A DNA stretch of 64,000 nt. Source: Mycolicibacterium rhodesiae JS60 (GTDB lineage: Bacteria > Actinomycetota > Actinomycetes > Mycobacteriales > Mycobacteriaceae). The stretch's first letter is position 1; each line of letters starts with the position of its first letter. Under the pieces are notes generated by a model that searched no databases, was not told where the DNA came from, and worked only from the letters and a program-made list of their open reading frames with translations. Where the stretch lies: the NCBI GenBank assembly GCA_000230935.2, contig AGIQ01000002.1, positions 1,178,001-1,242,000 on the forward strand. Reading direction: 5' to 3'. Positions 50,168 through 59,893 of the stretch are shown here, piece after piece. A program made the position numbers and the translations under genes.

Positions 50168-51360
50168 CTACGACAGGTCCCAGAGCTGGACCTGCTCGCC
50201 CGCGGACATCTCGGTGACGTCTTCGGCGATTTCCAGCAGACAGTTCGCCGAGGCCAGCCAGCGCAGGTGATGCGATGCCGGGGGCCCGTAGGTGGTCACC
50301 GTGCCTACCGCCGCGTCGTACACACCGCGACGGAACTGGCGCTTGCCGTTCGGCGAGGTGAGGCTGTCGGTCAAGATCGCGGTGCGCCGCGGCCGGTGTG
50401 GATGTGGCAGTCCCATCGCCGCACGCAGGGCCGGGCGCACGAACACCTCGAACGAGACCAGGGCGCTCACCGGATTGCCCGGCAGGGTGATGATCGGGGT
50501 GCCGTTGATGAGCCCGGCACCCTGCGGCATACCCGGCTGCATGGCGACCTTCACGAACTCGACGCCCGAGCCGCCGAAGGCGTCCTTGACCACCTCGTAG
50601 GCGCCTGCGCTGACACCACCGGTGGTGATGATCAGGTCGGCCTGCCCGGCATATCCCTCGAGCACGGTGCTGAACTGGACGACGTCGTCGCTGGACGTCG
50701 GGGTGGCCACCACCTCGCCGCCGGCCTCACGGACCGCGGCGGCCAGCATGATCGCGTTGGACTCGTAGATCTGGCCGGGCTTCAGCTCGGTGCCCGCCGA
50801 CACCAGCTCGGTACCGGTCGACATCACCAGCACGCGCTGGCGCGGGCGCACGCTGAGTGAACCAAGGCCGAGCGCGGCAGCCAGGCCGAGCGCGGCCGGT
50901 GTCACCACATGGCCGGTCTGCAACACCGTCGTGCCGGCGGTCACGTCCTCGCCGGCACGGCGGATGTGCTGGCCCGCTTTGGGTGCCATCCGGATTTCGA
51001 CGGTGTCGATTCCGCCATCGGTGGCCTCGACCGGTACCACCGCCGTCGCACCCGCCGGCAGCGGTGCTCCGGTCATGATTCGGTGCGCGGTACCGGCGGC
51101 CAATGTCAACCGGTCGATGCGCCCGGCTGGAATATCTTCGGCCACAGGTAATCTCACCGGGTTGGTGTCGGCGCCGGCCACGTCGTCGGCGCGCACGGCA
51201 TAGCCGTCCATCGCGGAGTTGTCGAACACCGGCAACGACAGCGGCGCTGCCACGTCGGCCGCCAGCGCGAGCCCCTCGGCATCGACTAGCCCGACCGTCT
51301 GGTCCGCTCGCGCGGCGATCAGGTCGGCGACGACCCGCTGGTGTTCGGAGACGGTGCGCA

Positions 51361-51361
<1 letters not shown>
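50168..51361 (-). CDS. moeA2: Molybdopterin molybdenumtransferase MoeA2
   Basis: Inserts molybdate into adenylylated molybdopterin. From ATG 51361 it has 397 residues with [19 protein letters not shown]-type [44 protein letters not shown] and the C-terminal MoeA domain ([22 protein letters not shown]). Its ATG overlaps the SDR stop by one base (TGATG). The order SDR-moeA2-psd-pssA-ATPase is the same as Rv0439c-Rv0435c. Confidence 0.93.
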
Positions 51362-52281
<920 letters not shown>

Positions 52282-52339
52282 GGCACGACGATACGTCGGC
52301 CCAAGTTGCATCCAACCGGTGGCCGTTTACTGTCGCGGT

Positions 52340-53155
52340 ATGGCTATCGGTGGGGTGCTCTTCGACATCGATGGCGTCTTAGTGACCTCATGGACGCCGA
52401 TCCCCGGTGCGGCCGAGGCGCTCGGTGTGCTCGCCGAGCACCAGATCGCCCGTTCCTACCTGACCAACACGACCACCCGGACCCGCCAGCAGATCGCCGC
52501 GGCGTTGTCGCAGGCCGGAATCGACGTGCGGCCCGACGAGGTGCTCACCGCCGCGGCGCTGACCGCGGACTACGTGCGGAACCACTATCCCGACGCGCGC
52601 TGTTTCCTGGTCAACAACGGTGACATCACCGACGACATGCCGGGCATCGACATCGTCGACTCGGTGGTGTACGACGACGGTGTCGATCCCGATGTCCCCG
52701 ACGTGATTCTGCTCGGCGGGGCCGGGCCCGAATACAGCCATCGCACGTTGAGCCGGGTCTACGAATGGATGGCCCAGGGCGTGCCGGTGGTGGCAATGCA
52801 CCGCAGCACCGCGTGGACCACCACCGAGGGCCTGCGCATCGACACCGGCATGTATCTCATCGGTATGGAGGAGACCTCCGGGCGCAAGGCCACCGCCGTC
52901 GGCAAGCCGGCGCCCGCGGGATTCCTGGCGTCGGCGGCCCGGCTCGGCGTCGACCCCGACGAGATGTACATGATCGGCGATGACCTGAACAACGACGTGC
53001 TGGCCGCGCAGGTGGTCGGCATGACCGGCGTGCTGGTGCGCACCGGCAAGTTCCGTCAGGACACGCTGGACCGTTGGGCCGCAGACGAATTCGCCATGCA
53101 ACCCAATCACGTCATCGACTCGGTGCGGAACCTGCCGGACTTGCTCGGGCTGTAG
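52340..53155 (+). CDS. HAD-superfamily phosphatase (subfamily IIA)
   Basis: A 271-residue HAD-IIA hydrolase: nucleophile motif GGVLFDIDGVLVTSW, the C2-type cap, YLTNTTTRTRQQI as motif II, VGKPAPAGF with the conserved Lys, and GDDLNNDVLAAQ as motif IV. Related to NagD and LHPP-type phosphatases that act on nucleotides or small phosphates. It is divergent from the SDR. Convergent stop with the urea-transporter gene two bases away. Confidence 0.9.
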   Translation: MAIGGVLFDIDGVLVTSWTPIPGAAEALGVLAEHQIARSYLTNTTTRTRQQIAAALSQAGIDVRPDEVLTAAALTADYVRNHYPDARCFLVNNGDITDDMPGIDIVDSVVYDDGVDPDVPDVILLGGAGPEYSHRTLSRVYEWMAQGVPVVAMHRSTAWTTTEGLRIDTGMYLIGMEETSGRKATAVGKPAPAGFLASAARLGVDPDEMYMIGDDLNNDVLAAQVVGMTGVLVRTGKFRQDTLDRWAADEFAMQPNHVIDSVRNLPDLLGL

Positions 53156-53157
53156 GG

Positions 53158-54462
53158 CTACTGCTCGTCGACGAACCGTACCGCCTTGTCGTAGATCAGA
53201 AGTGCCACACACCCACCCACACTGCCCGGTGAGTGCCTGGTCCCCGGCGGGTTCACCGTGAAGCTGCCGGCCGGGTAGGAGCCATTCTCGTCGAATTCAT
53301 CGCCCTCGAGCACGAACACGTGCTCGTAGCCGACGTGTTCGTGCTGGGGAACACGCGCGCCGGCTTCGTAGCGCAACAACACCGCCGACGGCCCACCGTC
53401 GCCGTCGTTGTAGAGCCAATGCGCGGTTACGCCGGACCGGAAGGGCTGCCAGTCATCAGTGGCCCGAAGCTTTTTCGCTTGTTCGAGAAGGTTCGAGAAT
53501 GTGATGGGGGCGACGGGCATCGTGGGCATGCGTACATCTCCTTTGTGGGTTTCGTCGAACCAACGGCGCTCGACCCAGCCGAGAGCCAATACGAGCCACG
53601 TGGTGAGCACCAGCGGTGCGCAGACGGTTTGCAGCCCGATATCGGAGATCGCGGGCATCATGATGGTGGCGACCAGGGCGCCCAGGATGGCCAGCCGCAA
53701 CTTCGCACCGCCCATCGCGTAGACGGCGATGGCTGTCAGGACACCGTTGAAGCCGTACAAACCCAGGTTGACGCTGGTCGGATCGACGTCGCGGTAGTAA
53801 TACGACACCACGGTGCCGATGACCGCCCCGAGCAGGGCGACCACCGCGTGTCGCCTGTTGCTCAGCAGCAGCCCGCACAACAAGAGCAGACCCGACCAGG
53901 CGCTCACCGAGAACAGGGCCTGGCCCAGGCTGTGCAGCACCGCACCTAACGGGTGAAACGTTGTGCCATGCAATGTTTCGAGCGGATCGCGCCGAAGAAG
54001 GCCGATGTGAGGCGCCAGCGCGTACACGGTCCAGAAGACGATGAGGAACGGCAGCGTCAGGATCGGGAACGGGACGGCGAGCACGAGCACCCGGACCAGG
54101 ACGACGGTGACCGCGACACAGACGGCGAGTGTCACCCACATTCGGGTGTCGGTCCACGCGGTGTGGAAGAAGCTCGGCAGCGACAGCGCCACCAGGCAGG
54201 GGTTCAGTCCGGGCAACCCGGTGGCCAGGACTGCGCCGCGCTGGCCGAGCAGCATGCGCCCGGCCGGGGCGATGATGGCGGCCACCAAAAGGTAGGCCGC
54301 GGCGATCGGCGATCCCACCAGGGCTGCGGCCACCACGAAAAGTCCGGTCAGCTCGTTGCTCTGAAAACAGAGTTGCGAGCAACCGCGGAGCACCAAGCGG
54401 TAGTACGGGACATTCACGCCCGGTTTGACGGGCGGGAAAAGGTAGTCGACGGGTTGTCTCAT
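53158..54462 (-). CDS. Urea transporter fused to a C-terminal cupin domain
   Basis: A 434-residue fusion. Residues ~20-305 are a bacterial UT-type urea channel with about ten helices and both pore repeats recognisable (LPGLNPCLVALSLPSFF and LYGFNGVLTAIAVYAMG). After a short linker (ETHKGDVRMPTMP), residues ~320-434 are a ChrR-like cupin with metal ligands in PQHEHVGYEHVFVLEGDEFDENGSYPAGSF and RHSPGS. The cupin may sense or bind a metal or small ligand and gate the channel; that is inference. It lies 32 bp downstream of a cysteine hydrolase, with which it is likely co-transcribed, pointing to uptake and breakdown of urea-like nitrogen compounds. Confidence 0.82.
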   Translation of the reverse strand: MRQPVDYLFPPVKPGVNVPYYRLVLRGCSQLCFQSNELTGLFVVAAALVGSPIAAAYLLVAAIIAPAGRMLLGQRGAVLATGLPGLNPCLVALSLPSFFHTAWTDTRMWVTLAVCVAVTVVLVRVLVLAVPFPILTLPFLIVFWTVYALAPHIGLLRRDPLETLHGTTFHPLGAVLHSLGQALFSVSAWSGLLLLCGLLLSNRRHAVVALLGAVIGTVVSYYYRDVDPTSVNLGLYGFNGVLTAIAVYAMGGAKLRLAILGALVATIMMPAISDIGLQTVCAPLVLTTWLVLALGWVERRWFDETHKGDVRMPTMPVAPITFSNLLEQAKKLRATDDWQPFRSGVTAHWLYNDGDGGPSAVLLRYEAGARVPQHEHVGYEHVFVLEGDEFDENGSYPAGSFTVNPPGTRHSPGSVGGCVALLIYDKAVRFVDEQ

Positions 54463-54494
54463 CGGCAGCTCCACGTTCTCTGCCGGCGGGCTTC

Positions 54495-55166
54495 TCACAG
54501 GGTTGCCAGGGCGTCCACGATCTGGTCCGACGTGCATGTCCACCCGACGATGCCGCCCTGGGCGACCACTGCCCGCAGCGTCATGTCCTTGAACTCGGGG
54601 AAGTAACTGTCGGTGCCGTCCTCGACGAGAACACAGTCGAAGCCGCGGTCGTTGGCGCAACGCATGGTGGTCTGTACGCAGACCTCGGTGGTGACCCCGG
54701 TGATGAAGAGATGGGTGATCAGCCGGGTCGTCAGGTATTCGTAGAAAATGGTCCGATAGAAGGCATCCTTGCCGGGCTTCGAGATGACCAGTTCATGCTC
54801 GGCCGGTGCGTTCTGCGGGATGAAGTCGGATCCCTCCTCGCCGTCGATCAGGATCCGGCCCATCGGGCCCGGATCGCCGATCTTGATGGATGGGTTGCCG
54901 CGATTGCGCTTGGCGGTGGGAACGTCCGACAGGTCCGGCTTGTGGCACTCCTTCGTGTGGATGATCGGGAGACCGGCCTTGCGGAAGGCTGCCTGCAGTT
55001 TGGCGATGACCGGGATGCACGGCGCGATGTTGTCGAGGTTGTTGCCCAGTGAGTCGGCGAATCCGCCGGGCAGGCAGAAGTCGCGCTGCATGTCGATGCA
55101 CACCAGTGCGACGTGGTCGATACCGAATTCGAACGGAAATGGCTTCGCGTTCTCAATAGTTGGCAT
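54495..55166 (-). CDS. Isochorismatase-family cysteine hydrolase (biuret/ureide amidohydrolase-like)
   Basis: A 223-residue hydrolase with the catalytic triad of the family: D25 in CIDMQRDFCLPGGF, K130 in VISKPGKDAFY, and C163 in ITGVTTEVCVQTTMRCANDRG. The insert NPSIKIGDPGPMGRILIDGEEG and the length resemble biuret or triuret hydrolases and RutB-like ureidoacrylate hydrolases rather than nicotinamidase. With a urea transporter downstream, release of ammonia from a carbamoylated compound is a reasonable guess. No urease or allophanate hydrolase gene is in the window. Confidence 0.85.
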   Translation of the reverse strand: MPTIENAKPFPFEFGIDHVALVCIDMQRDFCLPGGFADSLGNNLDNIAPCIPVIAKLQAAFRKAGLPIIHTKECHKPDLSDVPTAKRNRGNPSIKIGDPGPMGRILIDGEEGSDFIPQNAPAEHELVISKPGKDAFYRTIFYEYLTTRLITHLFITGVTTEVCVQTTMRCANDRGFDCVLVEDGTDSYFPEFKDMTLRAVVAQGGIVGWTCTSDQIVDALATL

Positions 55167-55474
55167 GTCATCCTCGCTATCCAGTCAGCATCGGCCAGTG
55201 TCATTCCGATTCCGCGAATATCGTGCCTCGATTTATCAATGGTGTCCAGCATAGGCACCGATTCGGACTGGCAAGCGAGACGCGAGAAAGAGTGAAATAG
55301 CTTCAGCGGGTGAGTGATTCGTGGCTCTTGAGCCAGCCTATTCAGGCGCGTATCAGAGCGACGCGATTGGAATTCCGGACTGCCGATCGAGGGATATCAA
55401 AAGTAAATCGTTGCTCTACCTAACGAGAATATCTCGGCGGTAATTCGACTGATGCTGCGCGCACATGACTGGCG
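55167..55474 (-). promoter_or_regulatory. 308-bp AT-richer regulatory gap upstream of the hydrolase-urea transporter operon
   Basis: No gene seen. The stretch has clearly lower G+C than its flanks (for example AAAGTAAATCGTTGCTCTA) and holds the palindrome TGGCTCTTGAGCCA at 55322-55335 (6-nt arms, 2-nt centre). It must include the promoter of the cysteine hydrolase. The TetR gene upstream (55475-56113, same strand) may bind here. Confidence 0.5.
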
Positions 55475-56113
55475 TCAGTAGAAGCCGTACAGGGTTTTCT
55501 TCCAGATCGTTGCCAGAGTCACGATCGCGTCCTCGTCGCTGATGTGCGGTTCCCAGTGTGCGAGGTTGGGGTGCAACACGTCGGTGGTGAATTGTTCGAA
55601 AAGTGCAGCGATGGCCAGAGCGACGTCGTGGGGGTTCATCTCCTCGGCGTAGCCGTGCTCTTGTGCGCGTTCGACCGTGGCGACGACGACGGCGATGCTG
55701 AACTGGCGCACCTGTGCCAGTGTGTGAGCGAACCTCCGCTCGGTCGGGGCGAGTTGGGCCACCGCCGAGAGAATTCCGGTTTCCGGTTTGAAGACGTCCC
55801 AGTATCTCGCCACCATGAAGTCGAATGCGCCTGTGTCATGCGGCGATTCGGGCAGGCGGATCTGCTGCCCATACGGGATGAGGACGTCCTCGACGAAGTT
55901 CTCCGCGAGCGCGGCCAGCAGGTCCTGTTTGTCGTCGAAGTATCGGTAGAACGCCGCTGGGGATTTGCCGGCCAATGCGGTGATCTCCAGGACGGTCGTC
56001 GCATGGAAGCCGCGCTCGGCAAACAGTTTTCGACCCGCCTCCGCCAAGGCAGACCGCGTTTGCAGACCTTTCGGACTCAGAGGTGCAGTGATCCCGCTGG
56101 CCGCAGGACTCAT
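55475..56113 (-). CDS. TetR-family transcriptional regulator
   Basis: A 212-residue regulator from ATG 56113, which has GGGGGA a few bases upstream. The helix-turn-helix is ATTVLEITALAGKSPAAFYRYFDDKQDLL (residues ~39-67). The C-terminal domain shows the long helices of the family without a recognisable ligand signature. It is divergent from the SRPBCC gene at 56299 (185-bp gap) and upstream of the urea-compound genes; either could be its target. Confidence 0.88.
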   Translation of the reverse strand: MSPAASGITAPLSPKGLQTRSALAEAGRKLFAERGFHATTVLEITALAGKSPAAFYRYFDDKQDLLAALAENFVEDVLIPYGQQIRLPESPHDTGAFDFMVARYWDVFKPETGILSAVAQLAPTERRFAHTLAQVRQFSIAVVVATVERAQEHGYAEEMNPHDVALAIAALFEQFTTDVLHPNLAHWEPHISDEDAIVTLATIWKKTLYGFY

Positions 56114-56298
56114 GTTTTCCCCCAGTTTCCGCCCGACCGAGGCGAATGTTAACGAATCGCGACGGCATCGGATGCGCATATCACAGGCCGTGCCATCATC
56201 TCACGCCTCATCGGCGACAGTGGGGCATACAACCGAATCCAAGCGCCTGAAGTCTGTTTCGCGATGAGTTTTTCGTGCGGGTGTGGTCTACGAACAGC

Positions 56299-56790
56299 AT
56301 GACTGAAATTCTGATTGTGAATGCCACCGTCGATGCGCCCGCCACGGCGGTGTTCGGCGTTCTGGCCGATCCGCGTACCCATCAGGACATCGATGGCACC
56401 GGCTGGGTACGGGATCCGCTGGACCCGCAGCCGCTGCGCGGCGTCGGGCAGGTCTTCCGCGTCGCGATGTATCACGAACAGCACCCCGACAAGAACTACG
56501 AGATGGCCAATCAGGTCACCGTGCTCGACCCGGACCGCGTCATCGGGTGGGCACCCGGCGGGCTCGCCGAGGACGGCAGCGTGGAGTTGGGCGGTCGGAC
56601 CTGGCGCTACGACCTCGAGCCCATCGGGGACGAGCAGACCCGCGTCACGCTGACCTACGACTGGTCGAGTGCGACGGCCGAGATCCGGCAGACCATCGTC
56701 TTCCCGCCGTTCGGCGTCTCGCACCTGGAGAACTCGCTGGCGAACCTCGCGAAGCTGGCCTCCGAGCGAAGTCGCCTTGGTCTCGAGTAG
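56299..56790 (+). CDS. SRPBCC-family protein
   Basis: A 163-residue ligand-binding domain from ATG 56299 (TEILIVNATVDAPATAVFGVLADPRTHQDIDGTGWV). It shares with the 45923-46372 protein the pattern EP(V/I)-D-x-T-x-V-T-x-T-YDWS/T before the C-terminal helix. Ligand unknown. Divergent from a TetR gene, whose control is plausible. Confidence 0.85.
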   Translation: MTEILIVNATVDAPATAVFGVLADPRTHQDIDGTGWVRDPLDPQPLRGVGQVFRVAMYHEQHPDKNYEMANQVTVLDPDRVIGWAPGGLAEDGSVELGGRTWRYDLEPIGDEQTRVTLTYDWSSATAEIRQTIVFPPFGVSHLENSLANLAKLASERSRLGLE

Positions 56791-57184
56791 CCCACGACGG
56801 ATTGCTGCACTGGTCTCGAGTAGCAAACTACTGGCGACAATCACGCCTGCGTGGGTCACTGTGCTTGTGACATGGCTATTTGCTGCGGATCAAGCGCTCT
56901 ACCCCGGTCTCGGCCCACCACCACCCACCGGGTGGCCGGCGATCGCTCGAGGGCCGATCGAGATTTGCTGTGCTTGCCCCCCGCGGTGCTTCTCGGTGTG
57001 GTATTCATTCAGGCAATGTCGGCGCCCTCGATGGGCTATGCATTTCGCCTCCCGGGGGTAGAGGTCATGATCGATTCGCATTGGATTCGCTCAATAGTTG
57101 GAACCGGTAGCGACGCTGCTTCCCTAACGTCGGCATCCGATCTCGACGCTCGAGATATCACGGACCGGACATGAAGGGCGCGCG
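56791..57184 (+). promoter_or_regulatory. 394-bp intergenic region before the dikinase operon
   Basis: No credible gene: the only long open frame (56851-57174) lacks codon bias and any family resemblance. A short inverted repeat CCACCCACCGGGTGG lies around 56928-56942. The promoter of the 57185 operon should be here. The stretch CATGATCGATTCGCATTGGATTCG near 57067 shows lower G+C. Confidence 0.45.
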
Positions 57185-59893
57185 GTGCCAATCCTCCTGA
57201 CCGGGCAGACGCCCGGCGATCAGATGCGAACGCTGGCGGGCGGGAAAGCACACAATCTGTGCGATCTCACGACTGCCGGCTTTCCGGTGCCACGGTGGGC
57301 GATTCTTGGCACAGAGGCCTTCGAGGCAGCCGTCGCAGCGGCCGGGCTGAGCATCAGCGAGGCGCCCCTGACATTGGCCGAACGCCTTCACGAGGCGGCA
57401 TCAGCGGAAGCAGCGCTGCGCGAATTCCCCATTACCGCCGAGATCCGTGACGCCATTTCGGCGGCATTGGATTATGTGGGCGCCGAAACCGTCGCCGTGC
57501 GCTCATCGGGGCGACAGGAGGACGGCGTCCGCGACTCCTTTGCAGGACTGTTCGACACCTTTCTCAATGTCGACGGCGTGGAGGCGACGGAGGACGCGGT
57601 CCGGCGTTGCTGGGCGTCGGCGTTCTCACAACGCGCCACGCGCTACCGCCACGTCCGTGGACTCGACTTCCGCGACGTCGCTCTCGCGGTCATCATTCAG
57701 CGATCACTCAAACCGGTGAGCAGCGGAGTGATGTTCACCGCGGACCCGCTCACCGGTTCACCGGACCGGGTGGTCATCAACGGTGTATTCGGGCTGGGCG
57801 AGGGACTGGTCTCCGGCACGGTCGATTCGGACTCCGTCGTCATCGACAAGTTCAGCGGCGCCATCGTCGACGAGGCGGTCGTCACCAAAGAGCAGATGGT
57901 GGCCAGCGAGTCCGGGGGCGGAATCCGCACTGTCTCGGTACCTCTTGAGCGACAACAGGAATCCTGCATCAGTCCGGCGCTGCGTGCCACCCTGTTCGAC
58001 CTGGGGACTCGGCTGGAACAACATTTCGGTGCTCCCCAGGACGTCGAATGGGCCTGTGACGAGACGTGCACGTGGATCCTGCAGTCCCGGCCCGTCACCA
58101 CCCTCGACTGCGAAATTACTTATACCCCCGAGCATTTGGGTGAAGAGGTCCCGGCGGGTGCGGTGCGCATCTGGGACAACTCGAATATCATCGAGAACTT
58201 CGCCGGCGTCACGTCGCCGTTGACGTTCACCACCGCCCGCAGGCTGTACGGCGATGTGTACCGCGCCTACGCGCGCAGCTTGAAAGTGCCGCCCGCACAG
58301 CTGCAACAGATGGAATCGTGGCTGCCGGTGATGCTCGGCCAGTTCAACGGCAACGTCTACTACAACCTGCTGCACTGGTACCGGATGGTGGGTATCGCGC
58401 CCGGCTATGCGCTGAATCGACGGGTGTTGGAGGTGGCGCTCGGCGTCAGCGAGTCACTAGACCGCAAGACGGCAAAAAACCTGCCTCCCTTCACATTCGC
58501 CAACCCGATCGAGCGGGTGCGTTCCCGTGTCCGGACGACCATCACCTACGCCCGCAGCATCGCGACCATCGACGCCCTGGTTGCGGACTTCGACAAGACG
58601 TTCGTCGAATTGATCGACCGGCACGGACTGATGGACGTCTCAGCGATGGACGGGCCTGCGGCCTACCGGAAGTTCCGCCAGATCCACGACGAAGTCGCCG
58701 AGCTGTGGGGCCCGATGATGGTTCTCGACGCGATCTTGTTGACATTGGTCGGATCGCTGGCCGTGCTGACGAAGCTGTTCTTGCGGGACGCCCCGGAGTG
58801 GGTCCAGTTCGCCATCGTCAATCCCGAGCCGGACGTGATATCCGTCGAACCGGCAAAAGCTTTGGTGGACATCGCCGCTTTCGCGCGCGAGCATCCGGAA
58901 CTCGAGGAGTTCATCGGGTCGGTCGAACCCGCCGTCGCCTATGCCCGACTCGCCGAATGCGCGCAAGACGGCGGGTCGACCGAATGGCAGGAACTGCATC
59001 GCAAGATCGACGAGTACATCGACAGATTCGGATATCGGTGCCTCGACGAACTCAAGCTCGAGGCGCCCGATCTTCGGCAGGATCCAGCCGGGATCTTCCA
59101 CATGCTGCGAATGGCGTCGGCTGAACAACGCGCGCAGACAGGCGATTCCGCGGAAGCCTACCTCGACAAGCATCTGCGCGGCCGGCGTCGAAAGGTATTC
59201 GACGCGCTGCGCAGGAAGATTCAACGGGCGGCCACCCACCGTGAACACCTCCGGTTCTGCCGAACACAGGGTTTCGGAATCTTGAAATCCCTTGCCGCCG
59301 TGATGGGTCGAGACCTCGAGCAAAGCGGAACAATCGGCACTCGCACCGACATATTCCAGTTGCGTATCGACGAGTTGTTCGATGTGTACGAAGGAACGAT
59401 GTCGGTGGCCGACGCCCAGGCCGCGATTCGCCGCCGCAAGGCACTGCACGAAAGCTACTCGCAACTCGCGGCGCCGGCCCGGTTCACCACAACGGGATCA
59501 CGCTACTCGCACCAGGAGCTGACGGCGGCCGGCTGGCGGTTGTCCGAAGACTCCGAGCATGCGCCCGCGGGCACGGTGCTCACCGGAACACCTTCCAGCC
59601 CAGGCGTTGTGACGGGTCGCGCAGTGGTGGTGGAGAAGCCCGAAGACTTCTCCAGCGGCATTCTGGTGGCGTACCGGACCGATCCGGGTTGGGTGGCGGC
59701 TCTGCCGTTCGCGTCTGCGTTGCTCATCGAACGCGCGTCGCCGCTGACCCACGTGGCGATCATCGCCCGCGAATTGGGGGTGCCGACCGTCGTGCAGATC
59801 GATGGGCTGACCAGTGCGGTCCGTACCGGAATGACCATCAGCGTGGACGGCGCCAGCGGCCGGGTCGTTCTGTTGGAAGAGCCGGGATCATGA
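57185..59893 (+). CDS. Rifampin-phosphotransferase-like dikinase (PPDK N-domain plus swivelling His domain)
   Basis: A 902-residue protein. Residues ~10-310 are a PEP-synthase/PPDK-type ATP-grasp domain (LAGGKAHNLCDLTTAGFPVPRWAI, AVRSSGRQEDGVRDSFAGLFDTFLNV, SGVMFTADPLTG, GLGEGLVSGTVDSD, DVEWACDE...ILQSRPVTTL). Residues ~310-780 are an uncharacterised helical middle part. Residues ~790-895 are the phospho-His swivelling domain, with H856 in SPLTHVAIIARELGVPTVV. The PEP/pyruvate-binding barrel of true PEP synthases is missing, so it matches the layout of rifampin phosphotransferase, where the middle region binds the acceptor. It probably moves the beta-phosphate of ATP to an unknown hydroxylated acceptor. 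Start GTG 57185; its stop overlaps the FAAL ATG (ATGA), making it the first gene of the coupled operon. Antibiotic resistance is an alternative, but the context argues for biosynthesis. Confidence 0.85.
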   Translation: MPILLTGQTPGDQMRTLAGGKAHNLCDLTTAGFPVPRWAILGTEAFEAAVAAAGLSISEAPLTLAERLHEAASAEAALREFPITAEIRDAISAALDYVGAETVAVRSSGRQEDGVRDSFAGLFDTFLNVDGVEATEDAVRRCWASAFSQRATRYRHVRGLDFRDVALAVIIQRSLKPVSSGVMFTADPLTGSPDRVVINGVFGLGEGLVSGTVDSDSVVIDKFSGAIVDEAVVTKEQMVASESGGGIRTVSVPLERQQESCISPALRATLFDLGTRLEQHFGAPQDVEWACDETCTWILQSRPVTTLDCEITYTPEHLGEEVPAGAVRIWDNSNIIENFAGVTSPLTFTTARRLYGDVYRAYARSLKVPPAQLQQMESWLPVMLGQFNGNVYYNLLHWYRMVGIAPGYALNRRVLEVALGVSESLDRKTAKNLPPFTFANPIERVRSRVRTTITYARSIATIDALVADFDKTFVELIDRHGLMDVSAMDGPAAYRKFRQIHDEVAELWGPMMVLDAILLTLVGSLAVLTKLFLRDAPEWVQFAIVNPEPDVISVEPAKALVDIAAFAREHPELEEFIGSVEPAVAYARLAECAQDGGSTEWQELHRKIDEYIDRFGYRCLDELKLEAPDLRQDPAGIFHMLRMASAEQRAQTGDSAEAYLDKHLRGRRRKVFDALRRKIQRAATHREHLRFCRTQGFGILKSLAAVMGRDLEQSGTIGTRTDIFQLRIDELFDVYEGTMSVADAQAAIRRRKALHESYSQLAAPARFTTTGSRYSHQELTAAGWRLSEDSEHAPAGTVLTGTPSSPGVVTGRAVVVEKPEDFSSGILVAYRTDPGWVAALPFASALLIERASPLTHVAIIARELGVPTVVQIDGLTSAVRTGMTISVDGASGRVVLLEEPGS

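Noticed and set aside
56851..57174. A 107-codon frame in the gap before the dikinase operon
   Set aside because: No homology, poor codon pattern, no ribosome site, and three competing frames in the same stretch.
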